A DNA stretch of 64,000 nt from Bacteroidota bacterium (GCA_023424015.1 JAFAEM010000004.1:62001-126000); one strand, 5' to 3'; counted from the first letter of the stretch, positions 28,051 through 37,094 are shown. The notes: generated by a model not told the origin, from the sequence alone. Numbers and translations are program-made.

Positions 28051-28347
28051 TTATATTTTAAGGTTATCGTTTCTCATTTTGAGAAACAGTATATAATTGG
28101 CTTTTAGTAGATCAAGAAGGAGTTCATAGTAATGAAAGCAATTGGCGCGCTTCACTTCGCTCCAATCATTGATATCTTCATTACTTAATGTTAGCCGGAG
28201 CATTTGCCAAAGCTGCTCATGTGAGCTGGCCAGGTTATAGGTGTCGAAGAATTGATAGATCGCTTTTTGTGGATTTTCTACTGATTCCCTGGAGAGGTAC
28301 CAAAGTTCTTCGGCGGATGGCCTGTTTACGAATTGAGAGTACAACAT
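28051..28347 (-). CDS. Small protein of unknown function
   Basis: A 98-residue, mostly helical soluble protein starting at 28347 (MLYSQFVNRPSAEELW). It is rich in aromatic residues (WYLSRESVEN, YQFFDTYNL, FHYYELLLDLL). I recognise no family. It lies 40 bp after the HEPN-domain gene and in the same direction. The in-frame continuation after its stop is described separately and raises the chance that this is a truncated form of a longer protein. Confidence 0.5.
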   Translation of the reverse strand: MLYSQFVNRPSAEELWYLSRESVENPQKAIYQFFDTYNLASSHEQLWQMLRLTLSNEDINDWSEVKRANCFHYYELLLDLLKANYILFLKMRNDNLKI

Positions 28348-28386
28348 AATGTTTCAATTAATATTTTTTGTGGTGTTGAGGCAGGG

Positions 28387-29217
28387 CTAATCCATACCCG
28401 ATAATATTTCGTGTATTAGCTTTACTTTTTCCATAAGCAATAAAAGGTCTTCTGTGCTGATCTTATAGTCTGGTTGATATCGTGCTTCTATATAAGCTTT
28501 TTGTAAAAGGTTGAAAAGCCGCTTTTCCTGTTCTGTATTTTGCGGGAAAATATCCCTGAGAGAATAGGAAATAAGACTTCCATAGCGTATCAGCCTGTCA
28601 AGACTATGGGTGTTGGCCTGATAGCCGGTACCGGTTTTTATAATCGTACGCAATGCCTGCTCTGCCGACTGATGCAACATAAAGGCCGCCAACTCATTTT
28701 GCTTTCGCGCACTGAAGAGTTCTGATCCTGCCAGAAACTCTCGCGCTTTTGCCAGCCCTGCGGCGTGTTGGGTTTCCCTATTAGCAGCGTTGGCATCTAC
28801 CCTGCCGGTAGCAAATGACCCGCCCAGGTTATTCGGGTCATAGATACATGAAGCCGATTCCCATACAGCATCGGCAAACCGATGACCCGTATCCAGCCAA
28901 TGTTTGAAAGTGGCTGTCTCCAGGACAATGGCCGTAACCGGGATAACCCGTTTACATCTGTTTTCTATTTTGTCCTGCCATTCGTGTAGTTCCCGGTTGG
29001 AGGGGTCATTGATAAGCACCAGTAGAAAGCAATCTGACAGATACCGCGAAGAGGGGGCGGTATCGAGAAATATACTTTCACTTCTTCTCCGGTGCAATGA
29101 AGCTCCCAGCAGGAATATCATGTCGGGCCGGGCTGCATTTACAATAATATCAACCAATACCTGAAGCAATGAAGAGAAAGCGTCACGAAAGAGATGGTAT
29201 ATTGTAAAAGGTCTCAT
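28387..29217 (-). CDS. HEPN-domain protein with degenerate nucleotidyltransferase-like N-terminus
   Basis: A 276-residue protein. The C-terminal half (from about residue 145) looks like a HEPN domain: KAREFLAGSELFSARKQNEL, then AFMLHQSAEQALRTIIK, THSLDRLIRYG and a final EARYQPDYKIS helix. The N-terminal half resembles a nucleotidyltransferase fold (DMIFLLGASLH, SDCFLLVLIND), but the usual GSxxxG and DxD catalytic residues are absent. There is no clear Arg-x4-6-His RNase motif, so toxin activity is not supported. It overlaps the upstream gene by ATGA. The role is unknown. Confidence 0.6.
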   Translation of the reverse strand: MRPFTIYHLFRDAFSSLLQVLVDIIVNAARPDMIFLLGASLHRRRSESIFLDTAPSSRYLSDCFLLVLINDPSNRELHEWQDKIENRCKRVIPVTAIVLETATFKHWLDTGHRFADAVWESASCIYDPNNLGGSFATGRVDANAANRETQHAAGLAKAREFLAGSELFSARKQNELAAFMLHQSAEQALRTIIKTGTGYQANTHSLDRLIRYGSLISYSLRDIFPQNTEQEKRLFNLLQKAYIEARYQPDYKISTEDLLLLMEKVKLIHEILSGMD

Positions 29218-29672
29218 GACACATTCTTTTTTGATAGTTTACGCCTGGGTTTTTTAAACCAGTTCTTAAACCAGTAAGCATGGTGCTTCTCGCGCCAGTT
29301 GGTGTACAGGTCAAGTATTTTACCCTTGCCATCTTTTGGGAACAAAGAGCCCAGGGCATCCATTTCGGCAAATATTTTACGGATATCGTCCTCGCTGTAA
29401 TGATGCTGGCCATAGCCGTGCGCAATGAAATAGTTTACCAGGTGCTCTTTTGCCCGGTCCCTTCCCTCTCTTTTCCAGCTTCCGCAGGCAAGATTGTCCA
29501 TGAAATCAAGTACTACCTCCCGGGGGGTAATATCCATTAGCTTACACAACAGGAGAAATTGCTGGGGGAGGATGAAATTAAAGTCTGCATAGCGGTCATA
29601 GTCTCCGGTTTGCCATTTTAATGCCGGCCGGGGCTTTCGAGGCGCCTTTTTTCCGGTTGAAGCTTTTTTCAT
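29214..29672 (-). CDS. Basic protein of unknown function
   Basis: A 152-residue protein with a Lys/Arg-rich N-terminus (MKKASTGKKAPRKPRPALKW) and a basic C-terminus (WFKKPRRKLSKK). The middle (ILPQQFLLLCKLMDITPREVVLDFMDNLAC) looks like a short helical DNA- or RNA-binding domain and is followed by a His/Tyr-rich segment. The two basic ends fit nucleic-acid binding, but this is inference; I recognise no family. It is the first gene of a small minus-strand operon and overlaps the HEPN gene by 4 bp. Confidence 0.5.
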   Translation of the reverse strand: MKKASTGKKAPRKPRPALKWQTGDYDRYADFNFILPQQFLLLCKLMDITPREVVLDFMDNLACGSWKREGRDRAKEHLVNYFIAHGYGQHHYSEDDIRKIFAEMDALGSLFPKDGKGKILDLYTNWREKHHAYWFKNWFKKPRRKLSKKNVS

Positions 29673-30117
29673 GAGAAAGTATTTAGAGTGATGAATGCAC
29701 AGTAACGACTGACCGGCGACAAAAAAAATGGACCCGTTTTCTCCGGCTTCCGCTATTTATGCCCCCAACTTCAGAAGAGCTCGCGTGCAGTAAGCTTTAC
29801 TGCCCTTCGCTGAAACTTAAAAGATCGTGGTCGAAAGTTGAGATTTGAGATCGTGCTTTGCGGGTAGGACTTTTACAAATGCAGGGTTTGATGGTTTCCA
29901 TCAATGAGCTGCATTGAAAGCCTTTTGTGTTTATTACTATAAATGCAGAGTTAACTAAGGGGATTTAATGATCATAGCTGTTGCGGGGTCTCTGCATTTC
30001 CTTTTGAATCGAATTTGTAAATTACTTTGCTTTATGATTTATTACCACAAATATATATCGATGATTTGATAAAATCAAATCTTAGATATCTATTTTCAGA
30101 TAATTTATACACTTTTT
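29673..30117. other. Intergenic region between divergent operons
   Basis: This 445-bp stretch separates the minus-strand HEPN operon from the XRE regulator gene. It is AT-rich towards the regulator and must hold both promoters. Apart from the palindrome listed separately at 30063-30081, I see no ORF, repeat or RNA structure that I can support. Confidence 0.5.
30063..30081. promoter_or_regulatory. Palindrome, possible operator of the XRE regulator
   Basis: Perfect 8-bp arms GATTTGAT and ATCAAATC are separated by AAA, 37 bp before the start of the XRE regulator gene. The position is suited to autoregulation, and XRE regulators commonly bind such palindromes. Binding itself is inferred. Confidence 0.4.
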
Positions 30118-30588
30118 ATGAACTATTTTGCCGCTAATCTCGCCTTTTGCCGAAAAGCTTTTGATGTTTCCCAAACCCAGCTATCCTCAGTGATAGGAAG
30201 AGGGCAGTCGACGATTGCAGGTTGGGAGAATGGCGTTTCAGAGCCTAATGTAGAAGCCCTTATGAAGATCAGCGGTTTTTTCGCTATTTCGGTGGATGAC
30301 CTGATCAAGTTGGATTTTTCGGAGCTGGACCAGCGCACATTTAAAGGGTTGGTGAAAGATGACACAAAGCTAAAGGTGCTGGAAGACAGGATGGCCAATA
30401 AAAAAGCCAGGAACAGGAGGCAAAAGCCGCCTATACCATACCCGTTCGACAACGTGGTTACCACCGTGGATGAGTCTGACCCGATGCTGTCACGCTCCAC
30501 AATGAAAATATTAAAGGTAATTAACGGGAAGATCGATGAGTTGCTAAGTCTTACAAAAAGGCAGGGCTCCAAAACAACAAAAAAATAA
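30118..30588 (+). CDS. XRE-family helix-turn-helix regulator
   Basis: A 156-residue protein with an N-terminal Cro/C1-type HTH: LAFCRKAFDVSQTQLSSVIG, then QSTIAGWENGVSEPNVEALMKISGFF at about residues 15-55. The rest is a charged linker (KKARNRRQKPPIPYPF) and a short C-terminal helix pair (MKILKVINGKIDELLSL) that may be a coiled-coil dimer region. It stands alone and is divergent from the HEPN operon, with a palindrome just upstream. Its targets are unknown, but the nearby divergent operon is the obvious candidate. Confidence 0.8.
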   Translation: MNYFAANLAFCRKAFDVSQTQLSSVIGRGQSTIAGWENGVSEPNVEALMKISGFFAISVDDLIKLDFSELDQRTFKGLVKDDTKLKVLEDRMANKKARNRRQKPPIPYPFDNVVTTVDESDPMLSRSTMKILKVINGKIDELLSLTKRQGSKTTKK

Positions 30589-30861
30589 GCCGCAGGTTTT
30601 CCGGGAAACGCACGATAATCTCCGGCGCTAGCAGGGAAATGAAAACTGTGAAATATTGCGCATCCTGCCCGATTGCTGGTTTGGACTTCGGCAGCAGTTG
30701 ATCCCAGTGGAAAGTACTTCATAACCCAAGTCGGTTTATCGCATGGTTTGCTACCTTTCGGGCAGGTTGCGGCGGGCGACTAATTGCTGGTCTCTCTTAT
30801 CAATTGAATGAGGTGCGGATAGGCACTGAGTATCAGGTTGTGTTTTACAGAAGTCTTCACG

Positions 30862-31914
30862 CTACGAAGGTGCTATCAACGGGATCTTTACAGAAAAAAA
30901 ATCATCACCCTTTTCGACGACGGGTAAATCGTAGCCAAGTAACTGGTACCGGCCACTGATGCTTCGCAACCCGATGCCTGTGGACTCATGCCGCTGCTCC
31001 CTGATTGAAAGATTATTGCGGATAGTTAACTGATCTTTCCCTTTATTGAAAAGTTCTACATTGAGCGGGTAGTCTTTATGCAGTTGGTTATGTTTTACAG
31101 CATTCTCTACCAGTAGTTGCAGCGTGAGTGGCGGTAACAGGTATGTCTCAGCCGACGGATCAATATTGAGCTTCAAAGAAATCGCCGTTCCGTACCGCGT
31201 TTGAAGCAGGTGGTAATAAGACTTTAAAAAATTCAATTCTTCACCAAGCGTGGTTAGCTCGGTTTCATTGTTTCTTAGCAGGTAACGGAATACCCGGGTC
31301 AGTTCATCCAGAAAGGCTTCTGCCTGTGCCGGGTTCTCACTGATCAGTGAGGAGAGTGAATTGAGATTATTGAAAAGAAAATGGGGATTGATTATACCTT
31401 TCAATTGCTGAAGTTCAGCCTGGAGTTTTTCTTTTTCGAGACGGTCCCTTTCTTTTTCCGTATGGCTCGACTTTGAGAAATGATAGGCCAGTTCAAATAT
31501 CCCATATAAAAGAATAAACACCAGGATGCCATACACTATCGACACACCAACAAGCCCCGGGTCGACCTGTCCATCATTGACATGAAAAACGACGACCTCG
31601 CCATCATCAGTGGAACCAGACCATTTAAGTTCTCGACGTAAAGATTTATAACTCCAGATGCAAAACGCTATCCATCCTATGCCAAGCGGGACATAGACAA
31701 GCACTCGTTTTAAATCCCGAAGTTTTCTCGTGAACCACCTGCGGCTCCGGTATGACAGGAACCTGGTGCCCTCGCAGATCAGGATCAGGGTGGCTAGATA
31801 AATCAGTGTGCCTACCAGCGGGAATTTTGCCGAATCCAGGGTATTATATAAATGCAGACTGAATGGGACGAGGATGATAATAAGACGTACCCATTTATCA
31901 TTAACTTTTATCAC
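30862..31914 (-). CDS. LytS/YehU-type membrane sensor histidine kinase
   Basis: A 350-residue protein starting at a GTG at 31914. Four transmembrane helices fill residues 1-165. A short coiled-coil linker (KERDRLEKEKLQAELQQLK) leads to the His-kinase domain with INPHFLFNNLNSL, whose His is the phospho-acceptor, and a C-terminal GHKL ATPase (NAVKHN N-box; GIGLRSISGRYQLL). No LytTR response regulator lies next to it. Two 5-bp inverted arms (GCGGC and GCCGC) sit directly before the start codon and could affect its translation. Confidence 0.85.
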   Translation of the reverse strand: MIKVNDKWVRLIIILVPFSLHLYNTLDSAKFPLVGTLIYLATLILICEGTRFLSYRSRRWFTRKLRDLKRVLVYVPLGIGWIAFCIWSYKSLRRELKWSGSTDDGEVVVFHVNDGQVDPGLVGVSIVYGILVFILLYGIFELAYHFSKSSHTEKERDRLEKEKLQAELQQLKGIINPHFLFNNLNSLSSLISENPAQAEAFLDELTRVFRYLLRNNETELTTLGEELNFLKSYYHLLQTRYGTAISLKLNIDPSAETYLLPPLTLQLLVENAVKHNQLHKDYPLNVELFNKGKDQLTIRNNLSIREQRHESTGIGLRSISGRYQLLGYDLPVVEKGDDFFSVKIPLIAPS

Positions 31915-31950
31915 GCGGCTTGTTTGCCGCTAAACTACAAGTTTTGTCAG

Positions 31951-31980
31951 CAAATTTTATAGCCGAATAGGGATAAACAA
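31951..31980 (-). promoter_or_regulatory. Bacteroidota-type promoter for the LytS-type kinase
   Basis: On the minus strand a TTG (31978-31980) is followed after 19 bases by AAAATTTG (31951-31958), which matches the -7 consensus TAnnTTTG at seven of eight positions. The start codon lies 37 bp downstream. Confidence 0.4.
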
Positions 31981-32006
31981 GAATGAAATAATTTTTCAAT
32001 ACAGAA

Positions 32007-33497
32007 TTAACGGTAATAGCGATCATTCCAGCGCAATTCATTTTTAAAATGCCTGAGATCTGTGTTTTTGTCAATCGGCAAAAACTCAATCCCGGCCATT
32101 TCCGCAAAATCCTCGAGGCATTCGCTGCCCAGGTTTTGACTATAACAGGTATGATGCGCCCCACCTGCAAGAATCCATGCAGCGCATCCGGTTTGCATAT
32201 CGGGTAATGGTTTCCATAAAACCCTTGCCACAGGCAGCTTTGGCAGGTCGTGTGTTGGTATTACTGCTTCCACTTCGTTTATGAGCAGCCGAAAGCGGTT
32301 GCCCATATCAATCAGTGACGCGTTGAGCGCTGGTCCGCCTGCTACATTAAATACAAGCCTTACTGGATCAGCTTTGCCTCCGATACCCAAAGGATGTATT
32401 TCGCAGGATGGCTTTTCTGATGCAATACTTTCACAGATCTCGAGCATGTGCGCGCCCAATACCATCTCATTGCCTTGTTCAAAATGGTAGGTATAGTCTT
32501 CCATGAATGAATTGCCGCCTTTGAGCCCGGTGGACATAAACTTCATGGCACGTACCAGCGCGGCGGTTTTCCAGTCGCCTTCAGCAGCAAACCCATAACC
32601 ATCATTCATGATCCGTTGTACGGCGAGTCCGGGAAGCTGCACCATGCCATGCAGGTCTTCAAAAGTATCAGTGAATCCTTTATAGTTTCCCTGCTTCAAA
32701 AACTGACGCAAGCCCAGTTCGATCTTTGCAGCCTCACGAAGCGAGGAGTGTTGTGCCCCGTCTTTTTGTAAAGCCGCAGCCAGCTTGTATGATTTTTCAT
32801 ATTCATTACATAGCTCCGCAACAGCCTGGTCCCTGACCTGTTTGATCATATCAACCAGGTCGCCGATGCCGTGGGTGTTGACAGCAAACCCGAATTTTAA
32901 TTCTGCCTCTACTTTATCGCCGTCCGTCACCGCTACATAGCGCATATTGTCACCAAACCGTACGAATCGGGCTCCCTGCCAGTCGTGCCATCCTGCTGCA
33001 GCGCGGCTCCAGGCATTAAGATGCGCGATCACATCGGGGTTTTGCCAATGGCCTACGACTACTTTTCTCCTGACCCGCATCCTGCTCATGATAAAGCCCG
33101 CCTCCCGGTCGCCATGCGCGCTTTGGTTCAGGTTCATAAAATCCATATCGATGCTGTCCCAGGGAATATCACGGTTGTACTGTGTGTGTAGATGGAGCAA
33201 TGGCTTTTGAAGAATCTTTAATCCATTAATCCACATTTTAGCTGGAGAAAAGGTATGCATCCAGGTAATGATACCGATACACTGATGATCCGCATTGGCC
33301 GCTATGCAAATATTATAAACCTCTTCGGTTGTCTTAACAACAGGTTTAAAGACGATATTAACCGGCACCACTTCGGATGAATCCAGGAAAGCTGCGATCT
33401 CCTGGGAATGAGCAGCAACCTGTTTTAAAGTTTCTTCGCCGTATAAATGCTGGCTGCCGGTTACAAACCAAACCTCCAGGCCCTTAAAATCTTTCAT
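32007..33497 (-). CDS. araA: L-arabinose isomerase
   Basis: A 496-residue cytoplasmic enzyme that converts L-arabinose to L-ribulose. It has the expected family features: VWFVTGSQHLYGEETLKQV at the start, WMHTFSPAKMWI near residue 80, LHTQYNRDIPWDSIDMDFMNLNQSAHGDRE, GDWKTAALVRAM and LGAHMLEICESI, with the metal-binding Glu and His residues inside these blocks. The length matches the family. It lies 23 bp after galM in the ara operon and is its last sugar gene. The call is firm. Confidence 0.95.
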   Translation of the reverse strand: MKDFKGLEVWFVTGSQHLYGEETLKQVAAHSQEIAAFLDSSEVVPVNIVFKPVVKTTEEVYNICIAANADHQCIGIITWMHTFSPAKMWINGLKILQKPLLHLHTQYNRDIPWDSIDMDFMNLNQSAHGDREAGFIMSRMRVRRKVVVGHWQNPDVIAHLNAWSRAAAGWHDWQGARFVRFGDNMRYVAVTDGDKVEAELKFGFAVNTHGIGDLVDMIKQVRDQAVAELCNEYEKSYKLAAALQKDGAQHSSLREAAKIELGLRQFLKQGNYKGFTDTFEDLHGMVQLPGLAVQRIMNDGYGFAAEGDWKTAALVRAMKFMSTGLKGGNSFMEDYTYHFEQGNEMVLGAHMLEICESIASEKPSCEIHPLGIGGKADPVRLVFNVAGGPALNASLIDMGNRFRLLINEVEAVIPTHDLPKLPVARVLWKPLPDMQTGCAAWILAGGAHHTCYSQNLGSECLEDFAEMAGIEFLPIDKNTDLRHFKNELRWNDRYYR

Positions 33498-33520
33498 GAT
33501 AATGATTGCTGAAGTTTGGT

Positions 33521-34663
33521 CTACCTGACCGAGAATTTGTAGATTGTTGTTTGCTTATACGTTTCTCCCGGTTCTAAAATGGTGTCGGGAAATCCTTTTT
33601 GGTTGGGACTATCGGGGTAATGCTGGGTCTCCAGGCATAAGCCGGCATGTTTGATATATCGCTGGCCTTTTTTGGTTCCGCTGAGTGTGCCATCGAGGAA
33701 ATTGCCCGAATAGAACTGCATGCCTGGTTCGGTAGTAAATACTTCCATCAGGCGGCCGGTGCCTGGATCATAGAGGGAAGCAACTTTTTCGAGTTGGTTC
33801 TCTTTTTTATTTAGGACCCAGTTATGATCATAACCTCCTTTGACCTGCGCAATATCACGACCGATAGGTTTCTCTTTATTGAAATCCATCGCGACATCAT
33901 TTGTTACCGCTTTATTTCCAGTGGGTATCAGCACATCATTTACCGCAGTAAACTCATTCGCATTGATCCATAAATGATGATTTAAAATAGTAGAGTCACG
34001 ACCAGCGGATAAATTAAAATAGGCATGGTTGGTGAGGTTCACCGGTGTAGGTTTATCTGTTGTGGCCGTATAATCAATTTGCAGGGCATTATCACTGGTA
34101 AGCGTGTATCTTACTTCTACGTCCAGTTTGCCTGGGTAACCCTCCTCGCCATCTTTGCTTTGGTAGGTCAGCTTCAAACTGCTGTCTCCCGGGAGTTTTT
34201 CAATTTGCCAGTTCACTTTATCAAAGCCTTTCAGTCCGCCATGCAGGCTATTCCCGTTATTGTTGGCGGCAAGGGTGTAGGTTTTGCCGTTGATGGTGAA
34301 CTTAGCATTGGCGATCCGGTTTGCATAGCGACCGACCAGCGAACCGATATAGGGATTATTGTTTTGCAGATACCCGTCGAGCGAATCAAAGCCCAAAACT
34401 ACATCACCCGCCTGCCCATCTTTACCTGGAGTGATCAATTTAGTAACGGCACCACCATAGTTAATGATGGAGACCTGCACGCCATTACCATTGCTGATCG
34501 TGAATTCAGTCACAGGCGCTCCTTCGTAGCTGCCGAAAGACTTTTCGATGATAGTTGTCTTGTTTGATGCGGTTTCCACGTTCTTATCGCTGGCATCCTG
34601 CTCGTTATTGCATGCTGCCAGGAACATTAAAGTAACTAAAAAAAAGGTGTTTGTTATTTTCAT
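33521..34663 (-). CDS. galM: Aldose 1-epimerase (mutarotase), lipoprotein
   Basis: Starting at 34663 (MKITNTFFLVTLMFLAAC), the protein has 380 residues with a lipoprotein signal and Cys at about residue 18. It then shows the GalM fold: NYGGAVTKLITPGKDG, VVLGFDSLDGYL, YIGSLVGRYANRIANAKF, LHGGLKGFDKVNW, the catalytic His in LTNHAYFNLSAG and the Glu in YSGNF-flanking strands. A periplasmic or outer-membrane mutarotase fits arabinose uptake. An earlier in-frame start at 34726 would bury the signal and is rejected. It lies 20 bp downstream of the araB-araD fusion gene. Confidence 0.9.
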   Translation of the reverse strand: MKITNTFFLVTLMFLAACNNEQDASDKNVETASNKTTIIEKSFGSYEGAPVTEFTISNGNGVQVSIINYGGAVTKLITPGKDGQAGDVVLGFDSLDGYLQNNNPYIGSLVGRYANRIANAKFTINGKTYTLAANNNGNSLHGGLKGFDKVNWQIEKLPGDSSLKLTYQSKDGEEGYPGKLDVEVRYTLTSDNALQIDYTATTDKPTPVNLTNHAYFNLSAGRDSTILNHHLWINANEFTAVNDVLIPTGNKAVTNDVAMDFNKEKPIGRDIAQVKGGYDHNWVLNKKENQLEKVASLYDPGTGRLMEVFTTEPGMQFYSGNFLDGTLSGTKKGQRYIKHAGLCLETQHYPDSPNQKGFPDTILEPGETYKQTTIYKFSVR

Positions 34664-34682
34664 ACAGCAATTTAAGTTTTTA

Positions 34683-37004
34683 TCAAACCTGACCATAATA
34701 GGAGTCGGGTCCATGTTTACGCTCAAAATGTTTTTGAATAAGTGAAGGTTTTAATGTCGGGGCCCCGGGATTCAACTGTATGGTCAGTAGCGCCATTTTG
34801 GCAATGTTCTCCAAAATCAAACTATTATATACCGCTTTAGCTGCAGTATGTCCCCAGGTGAATGGCGCATGGCTGCCTACCAATATCATCTCCATTTCTT
34901 CATAGCTCAGTCCTCTTTCCTTCATGCAGTTGATGATCTGGAAACCGGTTTCATATTCATAGTCGCCTTTTATCATTTCATCGCTCATCGGCGGTGCGCA
35001 GGGTATCGGCGATACGCAATGATCGGCATGAGTAGTGCCAAAAACAGGGATATCTTTCAGCGCCTGTGCCCAGGCCGTTGCGTAGGTGGAATGAGTATGA
35101 CAAATACCAGCAATGTTTTTCCAGTGGTTATATAGAACAGCATGCGTTTTTGTATCCGATGAAGGCCTGAGATCGCCATCAACAACATTCCCGTCAAAGT
35201 CGACGATCACCATCTTTTCAGGAGTCAGCTCCTGGTAAGGAACACCACTGGGTTTGATAGCAAAGACGCCCAACTCGCGGTCAGCGGCGCTTACATTCCC
35301 AAAAGTGGCCACCACCAAATCGAGTTTTGGCAGTTCCATGTTGGCAAGAAATGCCTGTTCCCGGATCTGCCTGTATTTCGCGTTTGATGATTTTGTTGTT
35401 GAAAAAACTCCGGTGTCAATGCTGTCTTCGACAAACTGCCCGAGCTTTCGGTATTGCTCATACCTGGTCTGATAATAACCGGTATTTTGTATCGAAGGAC
35501 GGTATTCTATGTCAAATCCCTGTCCCATAGCCTGCATGGCATCTTCCACATTTTTGTAAATGCCCGATGCTGTTGCAGCAAACATGGCAGCGCCCATTGC
35601 ACAGGTCTGCTCGCTACGATGAATGCGTATGGGCATGTTCATAACATCCGCCATTACCTGCATCACATAAGGAGATTTCCTGGCTACGCCTCCAAGACCA
35701 ATCAATCCTTTTACCGGTACGCCTTGTTCAACGAATCTTTCAACAATGGTTTTAGCGCCGAAACAGGTAGCTTCTACCAGGGCTTTAAAAATGCGTGGTG
35801 CCGTACTGCCGAGGTTCAGGTTGATCAATGATGCCTTTAGCAGATGATTGGCATCCGGGGTTCTGCGTCCATTTAGCCAATCAACCGCGAGTTCATCGTT
35901 TTCCATGTGCGGGATCCGTGCGGCCTCATCAGAAAGCTGTTGTAGCGAAGGTTCCTTCGCCAGGTTTTTAAACCAGGCAAACACATCGCCGAATGCGCTT
36001 TGACCGGCTTCCATTCCCACCATACCGGGAATGATGGAGCCATTCACCTGGCCGCAAATACCTTTTACGAGTAAACCATCAATTTCTCCAGTCGGGGCAA
36101 CAAGCATATCGCAGGTGGATGTACCCATGACTTTGCTTAAAAAATAAGGCTCGATCTGTCCGCCCACGGCACCCATATGGGCGTCGAAAGCACCCACGCC
36201 CACTATTACGTCAGTTGATAATCCAAGTTTCTTTGCCCAACTCTGACTCAGCGTACCAGCCGGTTTGTCAGCGGTATAGGTTTCTTCACAGAGCCGCGCG
36301 GTAAAGCCGGATAGTCTTGGGTCGAGCGTACTGAAGAATTCATCTGGCGGGAAACCATTCCAGTCGTCAGACCACAGCGCTTTATGACCTGCTGCGCAGA
36401 CACTTCTTTTCATTTGGTGCACATTGCTGCCACCGGCGAGTAAAAAAGGTATCCAGTCGCAATGCTCTACAAATGAGTAACAAGCTTTCTTTACGCTATC
36501 ATCCTGCCGCAACAGGTGCAGCAGTTTTGCCCAAAACCATTCAGATGAGTAAATCCCACCGACAAAGCGGAGATAGTTTGTAGAAAATTTTTTCGCGTGT
36601 TCATTTATCTCGGCAGCCTCCGCTGTGGCCGTATGATCCTTCCACAACACGAACATGGCATTCGGGTTATTTTCAAATTCCGGAAGCAGGGCAAGGGGCT
36701 GCCCGGTTTCATCCACTGCTACAGGACTGGAGCCGGTAGTATCTACGGAAATGGCTTTAACCTGTGCGGCGATCTTTTGTCCGGCATTCTGAACACATTC
36801 GCGGATAGTAGCTTCAAGTCCTTCAATATAATCAAGCGGGTGCTGCCTGAATTGTTGCGCGGGGGCATCGCAATACAGTCCTTCCCGCCAGCGTGTATAA
36901 TAAAAAACTGAGGAGTTTATTTCTTCTCCATTTACAGCATTCACCAGCACTGATCGAACTGAATCTGTACCGTAATCGACACCAATAACATAACGGTCAT
37001 TCAT
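34683..37004 (-). CDS. Fused L-ribulokinase and L-ribulose-5-phosphate 4-epimerase
   Basis: A single 773-residue ORF. Residues 1 to about 545 are L-ribulokinase (AraB): VIGVDYGTDSVRSVLV, STDTT-like SVDTTGSSPVAVD, MGTSTCDMLVAP and GLGGVARKSPYVMQVMADV. Residues from about 550 to the end are L-ribulose-5-phosphate 4-epimerase (AraD): LVVATFGNVSAADRE, ICHTHSTYATAWAQAL with two zinc His, and VGSHAPFTWG with the third. The two steps take L-ribulose to D-xylulose 5-phosphate. There is no stop or frameshift between the parts. The start at 37004 (MNDRYVIGVDYG) removes an unlikely 12-residue extension. Confidence 0.9.
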   Translation of the reverse strand: MNDRYVIGVDYGTDSVRSVLVNAVNGEEINSSVFYYTRWREGLYCDAPAQQFRQHPLDYIEGLEATIRECVQNAGQKIAAQVKAISVDTTGSSPVAVDETGQPLALLPEFENNPNAMFVLWKDHTATAEAAEINEHAKKFSTNYLRFVGGIYSSEWFWAKLLHLLRQDDSVKKACYSFVEHCDWIPFLLAGGSNVHQMKRSVCAAGHKALWSDDWNGFPPDEFFSTLDPRLSGFTARLCEETYTADKPAGTLSQSWAKKLGLSTDVIVGVGAFDAHMGAVGGQIEPYFLSKVMGTSTCDMLVAPTGEIDGLLVKGICGQVNGSIIPGMVGMEAGQSAFGDVFAWFKNLAKEPSLQQLSDEAARIPHMENDELAVDWLNGRRTPDANHLLKASLINLNLGSTAPRIFKALVEATCFGAKTIVERFVEQGVPVKGLIGLGGVARKSPYVMQVMADVMNMPIRIHRSEQTCAMGAAMFAATASGIYKNVEDAMQAMGQGFDIEYRPSIQNTGYYQTRYEQYRKLGQFVEDSIDTGVFSTTKSSNAKYRQIREQAFLANMELPKLDLVVATFGNVSAADRELGVFAIKPSGVPYQELTPEKMVIVDFDGNVVDGDLRPSSDTKTHAVLYNHWKNIAGICHTHSTYATAWAQALKDIPVFGTTHADHCVSPIPCAPPMSDEMIKGDYEYETGFQIINCMKERGLSYEEMEMILVGSHAPFTWGHTAAKAVYNSLILENIAKMALLTIQLNPGAPTLKPSLIQKHFERKHGPDSYYGQV

Positions 37005-37037
37005 GATTAATGTTAAAATAACACTTATAAACTGAAA

Positions 37038-37069
37038 CAAAAAAAAATTCTGTATACCAGTGTATCAAA
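37038..37069 (-). promoter_or_regulatory. Ara operon promoter with possible AraR operator
   Basis: On the minus strand TTTG (37066-37069) is followed after about 19-20 bases by TTTTTTTG (37038-37045), seven of eight matches to TAnnTTTG. Between them an imperfect palindrome (GATACACTGGTATAC, 37052-37066; inner arms ATAC and GTAT) sits where a repressor would block RNA polymerase. Another inverted repeat, TGTTA-AAA-TAACA, lies at 37011-37023 in the leader. The start of the araB-araD fusion is at 37004. Confidence 0.4.
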
Positions 37070-37094
37070 TCATCGTAGCAAAAAATTTTACCGG

